DNA of 64,000 bases from the NCBI GenBank assembly GCA_031272405.1, contig JAISTW010000050.1, positions 40,623-104,622 on the forward strand, in the 5' to 3' direction. Positions 28,893 through 38,658 of this stretch are shown piece after piece; position 1 is the stretch's first letter; each line of letters opens with the position of its first letter. The position numbers and the translations under genes were made by a program. Source of the DNA: Desulfovibrio sp. (GTDB lineage Bacteria > Desulfobacterota > Desulfovibrionia > Desulfovibrionales > Desulfovibrionaceae). The notes under the pieces were generated by a model. The model had not been told where the DNA came from, made no database searches, and saw nothing but the letters and a program-made list of their open reading frames with translations.

Positions 28893-30086
28893 TCAGCGAC
28901 GCCTCAGCTTGAGGGTGATTTCAACCGGATTCCCGAGGGCGCGCGGCGGCGGCGCGAGGTTGCCGGCACGTTTGACGCCGCGCAGCACATACTTGTCAAG
29001 CAACGCATCCCCGGTTGTCTTCACAATCTCATAATTCTCCACGACTCCATCGTTTTTGATGTGCAGGCGCAACACGACCACATACTCGCCGGGGGCTGTT
29101 TCCTGGGGTATAAGGATGGACGTGAGTATTTTCCACCTGATCTTGCGCAAATATTTTTCCGGCGGCTGGTCGGCGCCGTCCGGCGCGCCGCCTCCCGCAT
29201 CCCCGGATAAAATTCCCTCCGCTGTCTTCATCTCTCCGGGGGACTTCTTCGTTTCATGTTCGGGAACTACGACAGGCTTGGGCGGTTCCGCGAGTTTCGG
29301 CGACAGGTCGGGTTTTGACGGGGCTGCGGGTTTTTCATCTCCGGGAGCGTCAGCGGAGCCGGCGGAATCCGCACGTTGGGGCGTTGCCGCGGGCTTCAGC
29401 GGTGTGGCGGATTTGGGCGTATCCACAACCAAAATCACCGGTCTGTCCGCCTTTTTCAGCAACTCCGGGTCAGTCTTGGTCTGTTTGGGTCTGGGCCCCT
29501 TGGGCGGCCCAAGCGGCCGAGGGTCGGCGGGGTCAACGGGATGCTCCCTGGCTTCGGGCACGCTCTTCCCCGTGCGTTTGGCCGCCTGTTCGGCCATCTG
29601 CCTGGCTTTGTCCTCGACCGCGTCGGCGTCTTTTTTGTCTTTTTCCCGCGCCGTCCTGTCCCTCTCCATGATTTCCGTCTTCAGAGCCTTGACGGGATCG
29701 GGCCTTTCCTTGGTGTTGCCCCTGGGCACGCCTGTCCAGAAGGAGATGTGCACCTCGCTGGGTTCGGCATAGGGCGGCGGGGGGAATTTGCCTATTTGTC
29801 GCGCGGCTCCGCAAGCTGACGTGTCCAGAGGCTCCACGCCGGAACTTTTGACGACGGAGCATTCGGTGAGTTTGCCCGTTCCGTCCAGGGCGAGTTTTAT
29901 TCTGACCTGAAACTCTCCACGCAAATCGGGGGGCGCCCAGACCGTATAGAGTTTTTCGAGTATCTTGCCGCTGTAGCCTCCGTCGGTGTCGGCGGCGGCA
30001 AGACTCGCGCAGGGGCCGGGCCGGGGGAAGCTCATGGCTGTCGCTGCGGACAGAACAAGGCAAAGCGTGAGGGCATGTTTTTTCAT
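28893..30086 (-). CDS. periplasmic protein with two TonB/TolA C-terminal-type domains
   Basis: 397-aa exported protein (signal MKKHALTLCLVLSAATAMSF). Two TonB-C-like modules flank a long linker: residues about 35-110 (FQVRIKLALDGTGKLTECSV, GKFPPPPYAEP) and about 310-397 (YVVVLRLHIKNDGVVENYEI, GNLAPPPRALGNPVEITLKL). The 200-residue linker is rich in Lys, Pro, Glu and Ala. There is no membrane anchor like that of TolA or TonB. Start 30086 is chosen for the signal peptide and GGGGAG upstream. It sits 7 bases after tolA, so it likely works with Tol-Pal; the exact job is unknown. Confidence 0.8.
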   Translation of the reverse strand: MKKHALTLCLVLSAATAMSFPRPGPCASLAAADTDGGYSGKILEKLYTVWAPPDLRGEFQVRIKLALDGTGKLTECSVVKSSGVEPLDTSACGAARQIGKFPPPPYAEPSEVHISFWTGVPRGNTKERPDPVKALKTEIMERDRTAREKDKKDADAVEDKARQMAEQAAKRTGKSVPEAREHPVDPADPRPLGPPKGPRPKQTKTDPELLKKADRPVILVVDTPKSATPLKPAATPQRADSAGSADAPGDEKPAAPSKPDLSPKLAEPPKPVVVPEHETKKSPGEMKTAEGILSGDAGGGAPDGADQPPEKYLRKIRWKILTSILIPQETAPGEYVVVLRLHIKNDGVVENYEIVKTTGDALLDKYVLRGVKRAGNLAPPPRALGNPVEITLKLRRR

Positions 30087-30093
30087 GGCGCGA

Positions 30094-30990
30094 CTATCTC
30101 CCCATAAGTTCGTCAAGCGTGAACACCAGATCAAGATCGGCATATTCCCGCGAAGGCGGGGGAGGAAACTGACCGGCCTGGCTTGTGCGCAGAATCGCGT
30201 TGACCGCCGAGGCGTCAAACTGCGCGTTGCCGGACGATTGGACCAGACGGGCTTGCAGCACTTTCCCCTGCATGTCCACATTGACGTTGACGACGCAGCT
30301 CAGATTGAGACGGGCGCCGGAGGCGAAGCCCCAGTTGGGGCGTACAGCCAGCATGACCTGCCCCATGTAGACGTCTCCCAGGCCGCCGCCGCCGGGACCT
30401 TCCCCTTCGCCTCCTCCGCCCCCCCGATTGCCGGAGGCGTTGCGCCTGGCCTGGGTCAGGGCCTGTTCAACAGCATTGCCTCTGTCCCCGGAATCAGCGC
30501 GCGAACTGGCCTTGCGCTTGGCCTGCTCCAGCGCGGCCTGGATGGGATCGACCGGTTTTTTTGGGGCTTCCTTGGGCTTGTCCGGTTTGGGCGTTTCTTT
30601 TTTGGGCTCCGGCTCCGGTTTGGGTTCCGGCTTGGGCTCAGGTTTCGGCTCCGGTTTCGGCTCGGGCCTGGGGGTCGGCTTTTTAATCGGCGTCACGTCT
30701 TCCCTGACCTGGGGAGGAACAGGAATCGGTTCCTTGACCGGCGACTTTTCAGGGGCGGCGATTTCCTCCTTGGGCGCGGGTGCCGTGGGGGCCGTGGGGC
30801 CCTGGCCCTGCTCTCCACTGGGCCCGAGTATGGGGGATGGCGTTCTGTTGCCTCCGGGCGCGCCTTCCACCAGGCTTATCATGACCGGCGGCGCGTCAAG
30901 GCGCAGAGGCGGTTTGGACGGCCAGAAGCAGACGAGCAGAAGCAATGCCGCGTGCAGACAGAGGGAAAGAACGTAGGAAGCCAGGCGCAT
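30094..30990 (-). CDS. tolA: TolA/TonB-type energy-transducing protein
   Basis: 298-aa inner-membrane anchored protein. One N-terminal helix (MRLASYVLSLCLHAALLLLV) is followed by a proline-rich spanning region with PEPK repeats, a Gly-rich hinge and a C-terminal TonB-C domain (VMLAVRPNWGFASGARLNLS, GQFPPPPSREYADLDLVFTL). Position after tolR and before tolB makes TolA the best name; the C-terminal domain looks more TonB-like. It couples proton flow in TolQR to the outer membrane. Confidence 0.88.
   Translation of the reverse strand: MRLASYVLSLCLHAALLLLVCFWPSKPPLRLDAPPVMISLVEGAPGGNRTPSPILGPSGEQGQGPTAPTAPAPKEEIAAPEKSPVKEPIPVPPQVREDVTPIKKPTPRPEPKPEPKPEPKPEPKPEPEPKKETPKPDKPKEAPKKPVDPIQAALEQAKRKASSRADSGDRGNAVEQALTQARRNASGNRGGGGGEGEGPGGGGLGDVYMGQVMLAVRPNWGFASGARLNLSCVVNVNVDMQGKVLQARLVQSSGNAQFDASAVNAILRTSQAGQFPPPPSREYADLDLVFTLDELMGR
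30602..30680 (-). repeat. PEPK-type coding repeat inside tolA
   Basis: Imperfect 12-base direct repeats encode a run of Pro-Glu-Pro-Lys units in the periplasm-spanning part of TolA. Such runs form extended rods and can vary in length by slippage. Confidence 0.7.
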
Positions 30991-31000
30991 GCGGATGATG

Positions 31001-31468
31001 CTACTTTGGTTTTGAAGGCGTTCCGGGCCCGGACTTCGCTTTTGTTCCCGCCCCTTGCACTTCCGGCTTGTCGGCGACGACGCCGAGTTTTTCTATCCCG
31101 GCGCCCTTGATATGTCCCATGACCTCAACCACAAGACCGTAGGGCACGCTTTTGTCCGCCTGGAGAAAGAGCGTCTTGTTTTTGTCTTTGACCAGGTTTT
31201 TGAGATAACCTTCAAGATCATCCAGATTGTCTATGGCGTACTCATCCAGAAAAATCTTGCCGTCGCGCCGCACGGTCAGCATCATGTGGTCGTTTTCGGA
31301 GGGAAGGGCGGCCACCTGCTGGGTTTGGGGCAGATCTACGTCCAGCCCCTGGCTCATCATGGGGGTGGCTACCATAAAAATGATCAACAGCACCAGCATC
31401 ACGTCCACGAAAGGGGTGACGTTGATCTCCGAAACGAATTTGTTCTGGTTTCCCGTGGATGCGCCCAT
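31001..31468 (-). CDS. tolR: TolR/ExbD family proton-channel protein
   Basis: 155-aa inner-membrane protein with one N-terminal helix holding the proton-responsive Asp (NVTPFVDVMLVLLIIFMVAT) and a periplasmic domain (LFLQADKSVPYGLVVEVMGH). It overlaps no neighbour but lies 3 bases from tolQ and 10 from tolA, so the three are one unit. Confidence 0.95.
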   Translation of the reverse strand: MGASTGNQNKFVSEINVTPFVDVMLVLLIIFMVATPMMSQGLDVDLPQTQQVAALPSENDHMMLTVRRDGKIFLDEYAIDNLDDLEGYLKNLVKDKNKTLFLQADKSVPYGLVVEVMGHIKGAGIEKLGVVADKPEVQGAGTKAKSGPGTPSKPK

Positions 31469-31471
31469 GGT

Positions 31472-32167
31472 TCAGGCCTCCGTGCCGCCGGCGCGGCTGA
31501 CAGGGCGATGGGCGTTGAGCTCGCGCTGGACGCGGTTGAGAAAGGTGCTGGCGAAGTTGACCAGCAGCGTGTCCACCTGGGAGAGGCGGCCCATGAAGAG
31601 GTTGAAGCCGATAGTGGCGGGCACGGCCACGGCCAGGCCCACGGAAGTGGCTATGAGCGCTTCGGAAATGCCCGGGGCCACTGTGGCCAGGGATGCGGAT
31701 TTGAGCATGCCGATGGAGTGGAACGACTGCATGATGCCCCAGACAGTGCCGAACAGGCCGATGAAGGGCGCCGTGTTGGCTGTTGTGGCCAGCAGGGAAA
31801 GAGACGCCTGCAGACGGGCCAGCTCGCTGCCCACGCCCTGGCGCAGGGCGCGGCGCACGTTGTCCACCACCACATCGCTGGAATTGCCCAGTTCCTTGGA
31901 GCGGTTGAATTCCTGCACTCCCTGATGGGCTATGTAATACAGCGGCGAGGAAGGGTCGGCGCCCAGCGAATGCACCGCGTCGCGGAGATTGGCGGCTTTG
32001 CTGAAGCGTTCCGTTCCGTCCCTGGCCTTGGTCCCGGCCGAACTGAGCATGATGAACTTCTGGATCATCAATCCCCAGCTGACGACGGACATCAGCACCA
32101 GAATCGCCAGCACTGTTTTGGCTATGAGACTGGATTGAGCCACTATCGCGAAAAAACTGAACTCCAT
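31472..32167 (-). CDS. tolQ: TolQ/ExbB family proton-channel protein
   Basis: 231-aa inner-membrane protein with three hydrophobic segments (LIAKTVLAILVLMSVVSWGL, and a pair in the second half). The MotA/ExbB signature spans LSLLATTANTAPFIGLFGTV and PGISEALIATSVGLAVAVPA. It forms the ion channel with TolR that drives TolA. Confidence 0.95.
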   Translation of the reverse strand: MEFSFFAIVAQSSLIAKTVLAILVLMSVVSWGLMIQKFIMLSSAGTKARDGTERFSKAANLRDAVHSLGADPSSPLYYIAHQGVQEFNRSKELGNSSDVVVDNVRRALRQGVGSELARLQASLSLLATTANTAPFIGLFGTVWGIMQSFHSIGMLKSASLATVAPGISEALIATSVGLAVAVPATIGFNLFMGRLSQVDTLLVNFASTFLNRVQRELNAHRPVSRAGGTEA

Positions 32168-32207
32168 CTTTTTCTCCGTGCGCGTCGGTTTGCCGGAATC
32201 GGCAGGT

Positions 32208-33089
32208 TTATTGTTGTTTCAGAAGCGGCGTTTCGTTGGAAAGGACAATTTTGCTGTTTTCCCTGAAAGATTTGCGCAGCGTCTCCAGCCAGCGCTGCCA
32301 GGCGTAAAATTCCGGCGACCTGTTGTATGCGTCGGCATAGACGGATGCGGCTTTGGCGTCGCCCCGGCCGCGTTCCACCTGGGCGTCGCGGGCGGCCTCC
32401 GCCAGGATGACGGCGCGCTGGCGGTCCGCGTCGGAACGGATGCGTGTGGATTCCTCCTCGCCCTCGGAACGGTACTGCTTGGCCTGGCGCTCGCGTTCCG
32501 CGCGCATGCGCCCGAAAATAGCCCGCTGGTTTTCCGCGGGCAGATCCGTGCGTTTTATGCGCACGTCCAACACTTCCACGCCGAAGTTTTTCATGAGGTC
32601 CGAAACCTTGTCGGTCACTTCCCTCATGATGTCGGCGCGGTGCGCCGAGACCACTTCGGTAAGGGTATAGGCGCCCACCAGTGCCCGCAACTGGGAGTAC
32701 ACCACGTCGTCCAGGCGGGCCTGCGCGCCGGGTATGGTGCGCATGGTGCGGTAGAACTGCAGGGGGTTGATGATACGCCAGCGGGCGTAGTTATCCAGCA
32801 CGATGGCCTTTTTGTCCACCGTGAAAGCTTCCCGCGAGCGGGCCTCGTAGTCCAGCACGCGGGCGTCGAAAAAAATCACGTTCTGAATGAACGGCAGCTT
32901 GAAATGCAGGCCGGGGTCGTAGACACGCGGCAATGGTTCGCCCAGTTGCAGCACAATGGCTCTTTGGGTCTGGTGCACGGTGAAAAAGCTTTGAAAGGCC
33001 AGAAAGGCCAGCACCAAAAGCGCGACTGCCGGGATGAAGGGGCTTTTTGCGACGCTTTGGCCGGAATTGCCTGTCGGTGAATTTGTCAT
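32208..33089 (-). CDS. hflC: HflC, membrane protease modulator (SPFH)
   Basis: 293-aa SPFH/prohibitin-family protein with an N-terminal membrane helix (FIPAVALLVLAFLAFQSFFT) and the band-7 domain (VLQLGEPLPRVYDPGLHFKL). It ends in the coiled coil ERERQAKQYRSEGEEESTRI typical of HflC. It forms a complex with HflK that restrains FtsH. ATG at 33089 is used, although the ribosome site is weak; a longer frame to 33140 overlaps hflK. Confidence 0.93.
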   Translation of the reverse strand: MTNSPTGNSGQSVAKSPFIPAVALLVLAFLAFQSFFTVHQTQRAIVLQLGEPLPRVYDPGLHFKLPFIQNVIFFDARVLDYEARSREAFTVDKKAIVLDNYARWRIINPLQFYRTMRTIPGAQARLDDVVYSQLRALVGAYTLTEVVSAHRADIMREVTDKVSDLMKNFGVEVLDVRIKRTDLPAENQRAIFGRMRAERERQAKQYRSEGEEESTRIRSDADRQRAVILAEAARDAQVERGRGDAKAASVYADAYNRSPEFYAWQRWLETLRKSFRENSKIVLSNETPLLKQQ

Positions 33090-33117
33090 ATGGGTATCGC
33101 GTTGTTGGAGGTTGCGG

Positions 33118-34284
33118 TTATTTTGCCGCCGCCGGAGCATTCAGACCGGGCAGAGGCAGGAGCGGCAGGGCATGGTTGCCGGCCGTTCCGTCCAGAAGCA
33201 CTTTTTCCCGCGTTTGGGCAAGCACTTCTTCCACCGTTTCATAATAGAGCCGTTTTTTGGTCACTTCCGGGGCTTTTTCGTATTCCACGCGCAGGGCGTC
33301 AAAACGCCTGGCCTCGCCTTCCGCGTTCTGGGTGCGGGTGGTGCTGTATGCCTGGGCGTTGTTGCGGGCCGCGGCGGCCTGACCGCGCGCCTTGGGCAAA
33401 AGTTCGTTGCGGTAGGCTTCGGCCTCGTTGATGATGCGGCTTTTGTCCTCCCGGGCGCTGGCCACGTCCTTGAAGGCGTCAATGACTTCCTGGGGCGGAT
33501 GTACGTCCTGCAACTGGACGGCCAGCACCTGTATGCCGGATTCATAACGGTTGAGCACAGTCTGCAGAAGCTGGGTGGCCTCGCTCTGTATTTTCAGCTT
33601 GCCGTCGGTGATGGCGGCGTCGATCTGGCTGTTGCCGATAACCTCGCGCATGGCGGCCTCGGCCGCGTTGCGCACCAGAGCCGTCGGAGCGCTCACGTTG
33701 AAGAGATAGGCTACCGGGTCGCTGATTTTGTACTGCACGCTAAACTGCACGTTGACGATGTTTTCATCACCCGTGAGCATGGAGGCCTCTTCGGGAACGG
33801 TGCGCAACTGTCCCTGTTGGAACGTGGCCGACTGCCCCACGGAGCGGAAGCCGACCTCGCTGCGCAGAACCTGGGTGACTTGCGGCTTGTACACGCTTTC
33901 CACGGGCATGGGCCAGGCGTAATGGGGGCCGGGGCCCTCTGTTCTGTCGTATCTGCCGAAACGCAGAACCACGCCCTGCTCGTCCGGATTGATGATGTAT
34001 ATGCCCGACAAAAGCCAGATCAGCAGGATGGCCGGGATGACGAGAAATGCGGAGCGGCCGGGAAGACGAAAGCGCGGCGGCAGATTGGGGGGGATGAAGA
34101 TCGGCCTTCCCGGGCCCCGTTTCTCGTCCTGTTTTTGCCGCTCGGCGCCTCCATTGCGGGTTTCGCGCTTGTCTCCCCCTTCGGGGCCGGCGCTTTTGCC
34201 GTCGTCGTCCGACGCTTTCGGTTGAGGCCGCATGGCCTGCTGCCGCTGTCGTTTTTCCTGTAATTTGTCCCAGTCCCAGTTCAT
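33118..34284 (-). CDS. hflK: HflK, membrane protease modulator (SPFH)
   Basis: 388-aa partner of HflC. A Gly/Lys/Gln-rich cytoplasmic N-terminus leads to a membrane helix (FLVIPAILLIWLLSGIYIIN). The SPFH domain follows (EQGVVLRFGRYDRTEGPGPH), then the coiled coil with NEAEAYRNELLPKARGQAA. It lies 28 bases upstream of hflC and upstream of the tol genes on the same strand. Confidence 0.95.
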   Translation of the reverse strand: MNWDWDKLQEKRQRQQAMRPQPKASDDDGKSAGPEGGDKRETRNGGAERQKQDEKRGPGRPIFIPPNLPPRFRLPGRSAFLVIPAILLIWLLSGIYIINPDEQGVVLRFGRYDRTEGPGPHYAWPMPVESVYKPQVTQVLRSEVGFRSVGQSATFQQGQLRTVPEEASMLTGDENIVNVQFSVQYKISDPVAYLFNVSAPTALVRNAAEAAMREVIGNSQIDAAITDGKLKIQSEATQLLQTVLNRYESGIQVLAVQLQDVHPPQEVIDAFKDVASAREDKSRIINEAEAYRNELLPKARGQAAAARNNAQAYSTTRTQNAEGEARRFDALRVEYEKAPEVTKKRLYYETVEEVLAQTREKVLLDGTAGNHALPLLPLPGLNAPAAAK

Positions 34285-34329
34285 GGTCCCGCCGTTCTGT
34301 TTGGTGTTTGGTGAAATATACTACATAAA

Positions 34330-37300
34330 TCAGGCCGGCGTGTCGGTCAAGCCGGATTTTGTCGGATTTTGCTCATCCGCGGCCCGCGCGTTCACATGGC
34401 CCAAGTCCACCAGGATTTGCAGGAGTTCCCGGATTCTGGCGCGGGGCGCGCGGGCGAATCTCGCGGCGACCGTTTCCGCCGTCACCGGCGTGTCGGCGGC
34501 CAGCAGAGTCTGGACGGCATTGCGGACGGCGTCTACCTGTTCCACCAGTTCCGAAGGCCAGCCTGTTTTGGGTTCGGCTGGGCCGCTTTTGCCTCTGGCC
34601 GGAACGCCCGCCCGAACCGGCGGCATGTCCAGCGTGCCCTGAATCATTTTCCGCTCTTCTTTGGATTTGGTCTGGTACTCCGGGCGCAGCCAGCGGATTG
34701 TGCCCTGTTTTTCTTCTTCCGCCCGTTCGGCGTTCAGGGCGACAAGACGGGAGAGGATTTCCTCGTCCGGCAGGCCGGCGGGCCAGCCGTAGGCGGCGGC
34801 CACGGCGCTGTCCAGTTCATCGTGAATCTCGCCCAGGACGGTCACAAGGCCCTGTTCGTGGATTGTCTTTTCTTTGGCCGTCAGTTCCCGGCCCTGGCGC
34901 AAGGCTTCCAGGACATTGTACATGCCGGTCATGGTCAGATCGGGGGAAGAGCGCCTGCCGGGCCTTGCGGTGGCCGTCCAGCCGTTCCCCCAGAGCGCGG
35001 ATGCGGGCCTGCAGTTCCGGCGTGGCGGCGGGGAAAGGAAAAGGCGCGAAACAGACGGAATTGTTGTAGCGCGGTCTGTCTTCCAAGGTTCCCCCGGCGG
35101 CCAGGGACCAGCAAACATGGATGCGGCTGGAGAGCACGCCAAGGTGAAAGGCGTCGGAAGAGGCGATAACAATAAGGCTATGATCGGCAAGAAGTGAGTC
35201 CGGTTGAAAAGTAAAAAAACAATGTTTTGCAACATAGGGAGTGACAATATAGCGTTCAAGCCCATTGAGTGCTGGCCGCAGTGTCTTGCGTGGTTCTCCG
35301 AAAATCCACCACAAATTTCTATGAGAAGCGCGCCTGTCTTGGTCGCGTACTGGCTTCACTCGTGTTAATAGCCATTGATAAACTTCAGGAAATTTGTTGC
35401 TAACTTCTTCTATAGATAGACCAAGCAAATCTATAATCATAATATTACGCGGCTTATCCGTAATATCTTTACCATTTTTTGAAAATCGAATGTGTTTTTC
35501 AAGAGTAGGTATGCGTCCAAATCCAAGACATTTTGCTTGATCTGGTGTAACAATAAAACCATCACCATATAGTGCTACACCATGATTGCTTAAAGATTCA
35601 TTTGCCCTGAGCGGTATGGATTTAGCTATATTGGCTCCTAGCCGCAAATCAGCATGGATTTTTCCCAATCTTTCCTCGAATGAAACAAAGCGTTCCCTAC
35701 TGTCTGTTTCGCTCTCTTGGGAAACAGAAGCGAGAATCCCTGTCCCCGCGCCTTTTTCTCCCACGGTCATGGAAATCCGTACCGCCGCCCCGTCTGAGGC
35801 GTCCACCCAGGGATGGTCGGGCACGACGAAAGCCAGATGCAACGGTTTTTTATCTTCCAGATGACGGGAGACAATACGGCGGTTAAAAACTTGGGTAAGG
35901 CTGTTGGTGGTGATAAAGCCAAAACGTTCCACTTTGCCCAGCCGCGTCAATTCCGCCGCCTTGTGCCACCAGTACATGACGAAATCGCAAGATTCTGGCA
36001 AGTTGGCATATGCCGCCCGTAAAGCTTCGGTATATCCGTGACCGAGCGCCAGCCGCATACGTTTATTGCCTACAAACGGCGGATTGCCGACAATAAAGTC
36101 CGCCCTGGGCCATTCAGTCGCCGTCACTCCCTCATACACTTCATCCATGACAACGGCGTCTTCATTGGGAACTTCCCGGCCGGTCACGGGGTCCGGCTTA
36201 TACGTCACGCCGTCCCAGCGCGTCACAGGCTTGCCCTGCTTGTCCTTTGCCCATTTCCGGCTTTTCCAGGCAATCAGCGCGTCTTTCTTCTGGATGTTGT
36301 TGAACTTCTTAACAACCGGCTCCGGCGGGTTCACATTGCCGTGAGTGCGAAAATGCCATTGCAGATACCCTATCCAGAGCACCATTTCCGCGATGTGCGC
36401 GGCCCGGGGATTGATTTCCAGGCCCAGAAACTGGTGCGGGTCAATCTGCAACAGCGTTTGCCGCTGTTCGCCGTAGGTGTCCAGGCTGTGCAGCACTTCG
36501 CCTTCCAGACGCTTCATGTGTTCCAGAGTCACATACAAAAAATTCCCCGAGCCGCAGGCCGGGTCAAGGACACGGATTTTCAGCAGGCGTTTGTGAAATG
36601 CGCTCACCGTATTCCGGGCTTCATTTTCCTTGCCCTGGCTGAACAGCAGACTTGCCGCCGCCTGCACGTCGTCCCATTCTTTCCGCAACGGTTGCATGAC
36701 AGTGGGAATGACCAGCCGTTCCACATAGGCGCGGGGCGTGTAATGCGCGCCCAGCTTGTGCCGTTCCCTGGGGTCAAGGGCGCGTTCCAGCAGGGTGCCG
36801 AAAATGGCCGGTTCCACCTCTTTCCAGTCAGCCCTGGCCGCTTCCAGCAGAATGCCGATCTGCGCCTGGGACAGGGGCAGGACTTCTGGATTGGCAAAGA
36901 TGTTGCCGTTGAAACGCAGGAGTTTTTTACCCAGGGCCACGGAAACAGAACCATTGTTCATGGCCGTCCACAAATCCCTGACAAAATGCGCGTACAGTCT
37001 GGGTTCCAGAACGGCTTTCTGCAGAATGTCCGTAAAGCTGCCCGCCGGAATGAGGCTCACGTCCTCGGCGAACATGGAAAAGACGCAGCGCATGAGAAAG
37101 CGCGACACCTTTTCCGGGCCATGCCCATCCGCTTCCAGCAGACGGGCCAGTTCCGCCAGATGGGCCGCGACTTCTTCCGTGACTTTGGCCGCCCGGCGGG
37201 AGGGGTCAAGAGAAAGGGGATCGTTCCAGATTGCCCGGAACAGTTCCCGGACTTCGGGCTTTTTCAGGTCGTCCAGTCGAATGCGGTACTGGCGGGCGTC

Positions 37301-37804
37301 GGGGAAATGCAGGTACACGCCGCCGCTGCGGGTGAATTCCGTATACAGGTCAAAGCAGAAGCCCACATCGGCCACGATGAGGAAAGGCGGACGCCCTTCA
37401 TTGGCGGGCAGGCAACGGATGTAGTTTTCCGCCTGCCGTCTGGCCCGTTGCATGGCGTCTTCCCATTGACGACTGCCGCGCTTTACGGCGCTTGAGGAGG
37501 TGAAGCCGGGCAAAGACAGTGGCGTGGCCCTGTCCTGCCCCTGTTTGGCCTCCAGCACGAAGCAGCCCTTGCGGTACAGGTCAAGGCGCTTTTGTTCCTT
37601 CGTGCCGTCCCCGCGCGGGATAAAAACTTTGCGCTCAAAGGAATAAACATTTTTCTCGTTGATTTCACGGGCCGGGTCAGGACGCGGCACTTCCAGAACG
37701 TCGCACAATTCCGCCAGAAAAAGCTGGGAATTGGCCTGCTCTGAACCGCCGGACGCTTTCCAGCGCGTGATGAAGTCGGCAATCTGGCCGTTATTCAAGA
37801 GCAA
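34330..37804 (-). pseudogene. MmeI-like type IIG/IIL restriction-modification enzyme, frameshifted
   Basis: One gene in two frames. The main frame (37804-34817) starts with TTG 6 bases after tsaB. It holds a PD-(D/E)XK-type nuclease (D75, E85, K87 in RLDLYRKGCFVLEAKQG), a helical part, the N6-adenine methyltransferase (DPACGSGNFLY and NPPF) and the target-recognition region. After KARQALFP the frame goes off into nonsense-like text, while the next frame resumes PDLTMTGMYNVLEALRQG and runs to 34330 with the usual C-terminal domain. A run of five G at 34942-34946 (five C on the coding strand) is one base too long. Restored, the protein would be about 1,157 aa. It is either a real inactivating or phase-type shift, or a sequencing error. 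Confidence 0.85.
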
Positions 37805-37810
37805 GGCCGT

Positions 37811-38629
37811 TCATCCCCGACTCGCGGGCGGGCGGTTGAGCAGGTCTTCCAGGCGGGCGGCGACTTCGTCTCCGGGCAGTCCCTGCCGTTCGGCCAGAAG
37901 GGGCAAATTTTCCACAGCGTCGCAGGGCCGCAGATACAGAGGCTCAATATCCCGGTCGAAATAATCTCCGTGCCGTGCCAGCAGGCGCAGGGCCGAGACA
38001 GACGGAGCGCGGCATTCCGGCATGAGAACAAGACCTGCCCCCTCAAAAACGGCCGCGTTGCGCGCAAGACCGCTGCCGCAGACATACGTCGCGTCTGAAC
38101 GGCCGGTTTTCAGCTCTGTTTCCGACTCCGTTTTCAGACGGCTCAGAACTTCCTGAGGGCCGGCAAGCCGCGCCGCGTCAACGGGCATGGGCGGAATAAC
38201 CGGCCCCAAAGAGACAAAGGAACGACAGTGAACGAGATTGCGGCGAGCATGGGTGAGAACGACGATGCGCGTCCCGTAGAGCAGATTCCGGTGCATGGCG
38301 GCGGTGGCGGCCAGGGCCTGCAAATAGTCCAAACCGGCCAGACGGGCGCGGCCGGCGCGGCGCAAGGCCGCGGATGCAGTCAGAACAAGACGTATGCCCG
38401 TAAAGGAACCCGGTCCGCGTACACAGGCCACGCGGCAGAAATCCCGCATTGTTATGCGCAGCGCGGCGCATATCTCGGCCAGAGCCGGCGTGAGCAACTC
38501 CGCGCCCCGTTGCGGGCTGTTCCACTCCTGAGCGCAGCGCGGCGTCTCGTCGTCGGTGACGACAATCTGCAAAAGGCCTTCCGAAGCGTTAAGCACGAGC
38601 TCCAGACCGGTGGAATACGCTTTCGCCAT
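37811..38629 (-). CDS. tsaB: tRNA threonylcarbamoyladenosine biosynthesis protein TsaB
   Basis: 272-aa ASKHA-fold protein needed with TsaD and TsaE for the t6A modification of tRNAs reading ANN codons. The N-terminal part has LVLNASEGLLQIVVTDDET, and the signature RGPGSFTGIRLVLTASAAL is clear. ATG at 38629 fits the family start. It lies 29 bases after rseP on the same strand. Confidence 0.9.
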   Translation of the reverse strand: MAKAYSTGLELVLNASEGLLQIVVTDDETPRCAQEWNSPQRGAELLTPALAEICAALRITMRDFCRVACVRGPGSFTGIRLVLTASAALRRAGRARLAGLDYLQALAATAAMHRNLLYGTRIVVLTHARRNLVHCRSFVSLGPVIPPMPVDAARLAGPQEVLSRLKTESETELKTGRSDATYVCGSGLARNAAVFEGAGLVLMPECRAPSVSALRLLARHGDYFDRDIEPLYLRPCDAVENLPLLAERQGLPGDEVAARLEDLLNRPPASRG

Positions 38630-38658
38630 GACAATTGGGCCTCGGCATTCCGGGGGCT

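Noticed and set aside
30602-30680. CRISPR-like short direct repeats
   Set aside because: The repeats are contiguous, without spacers, and encode Pro-Glu-Pro-Lys units in TolA.
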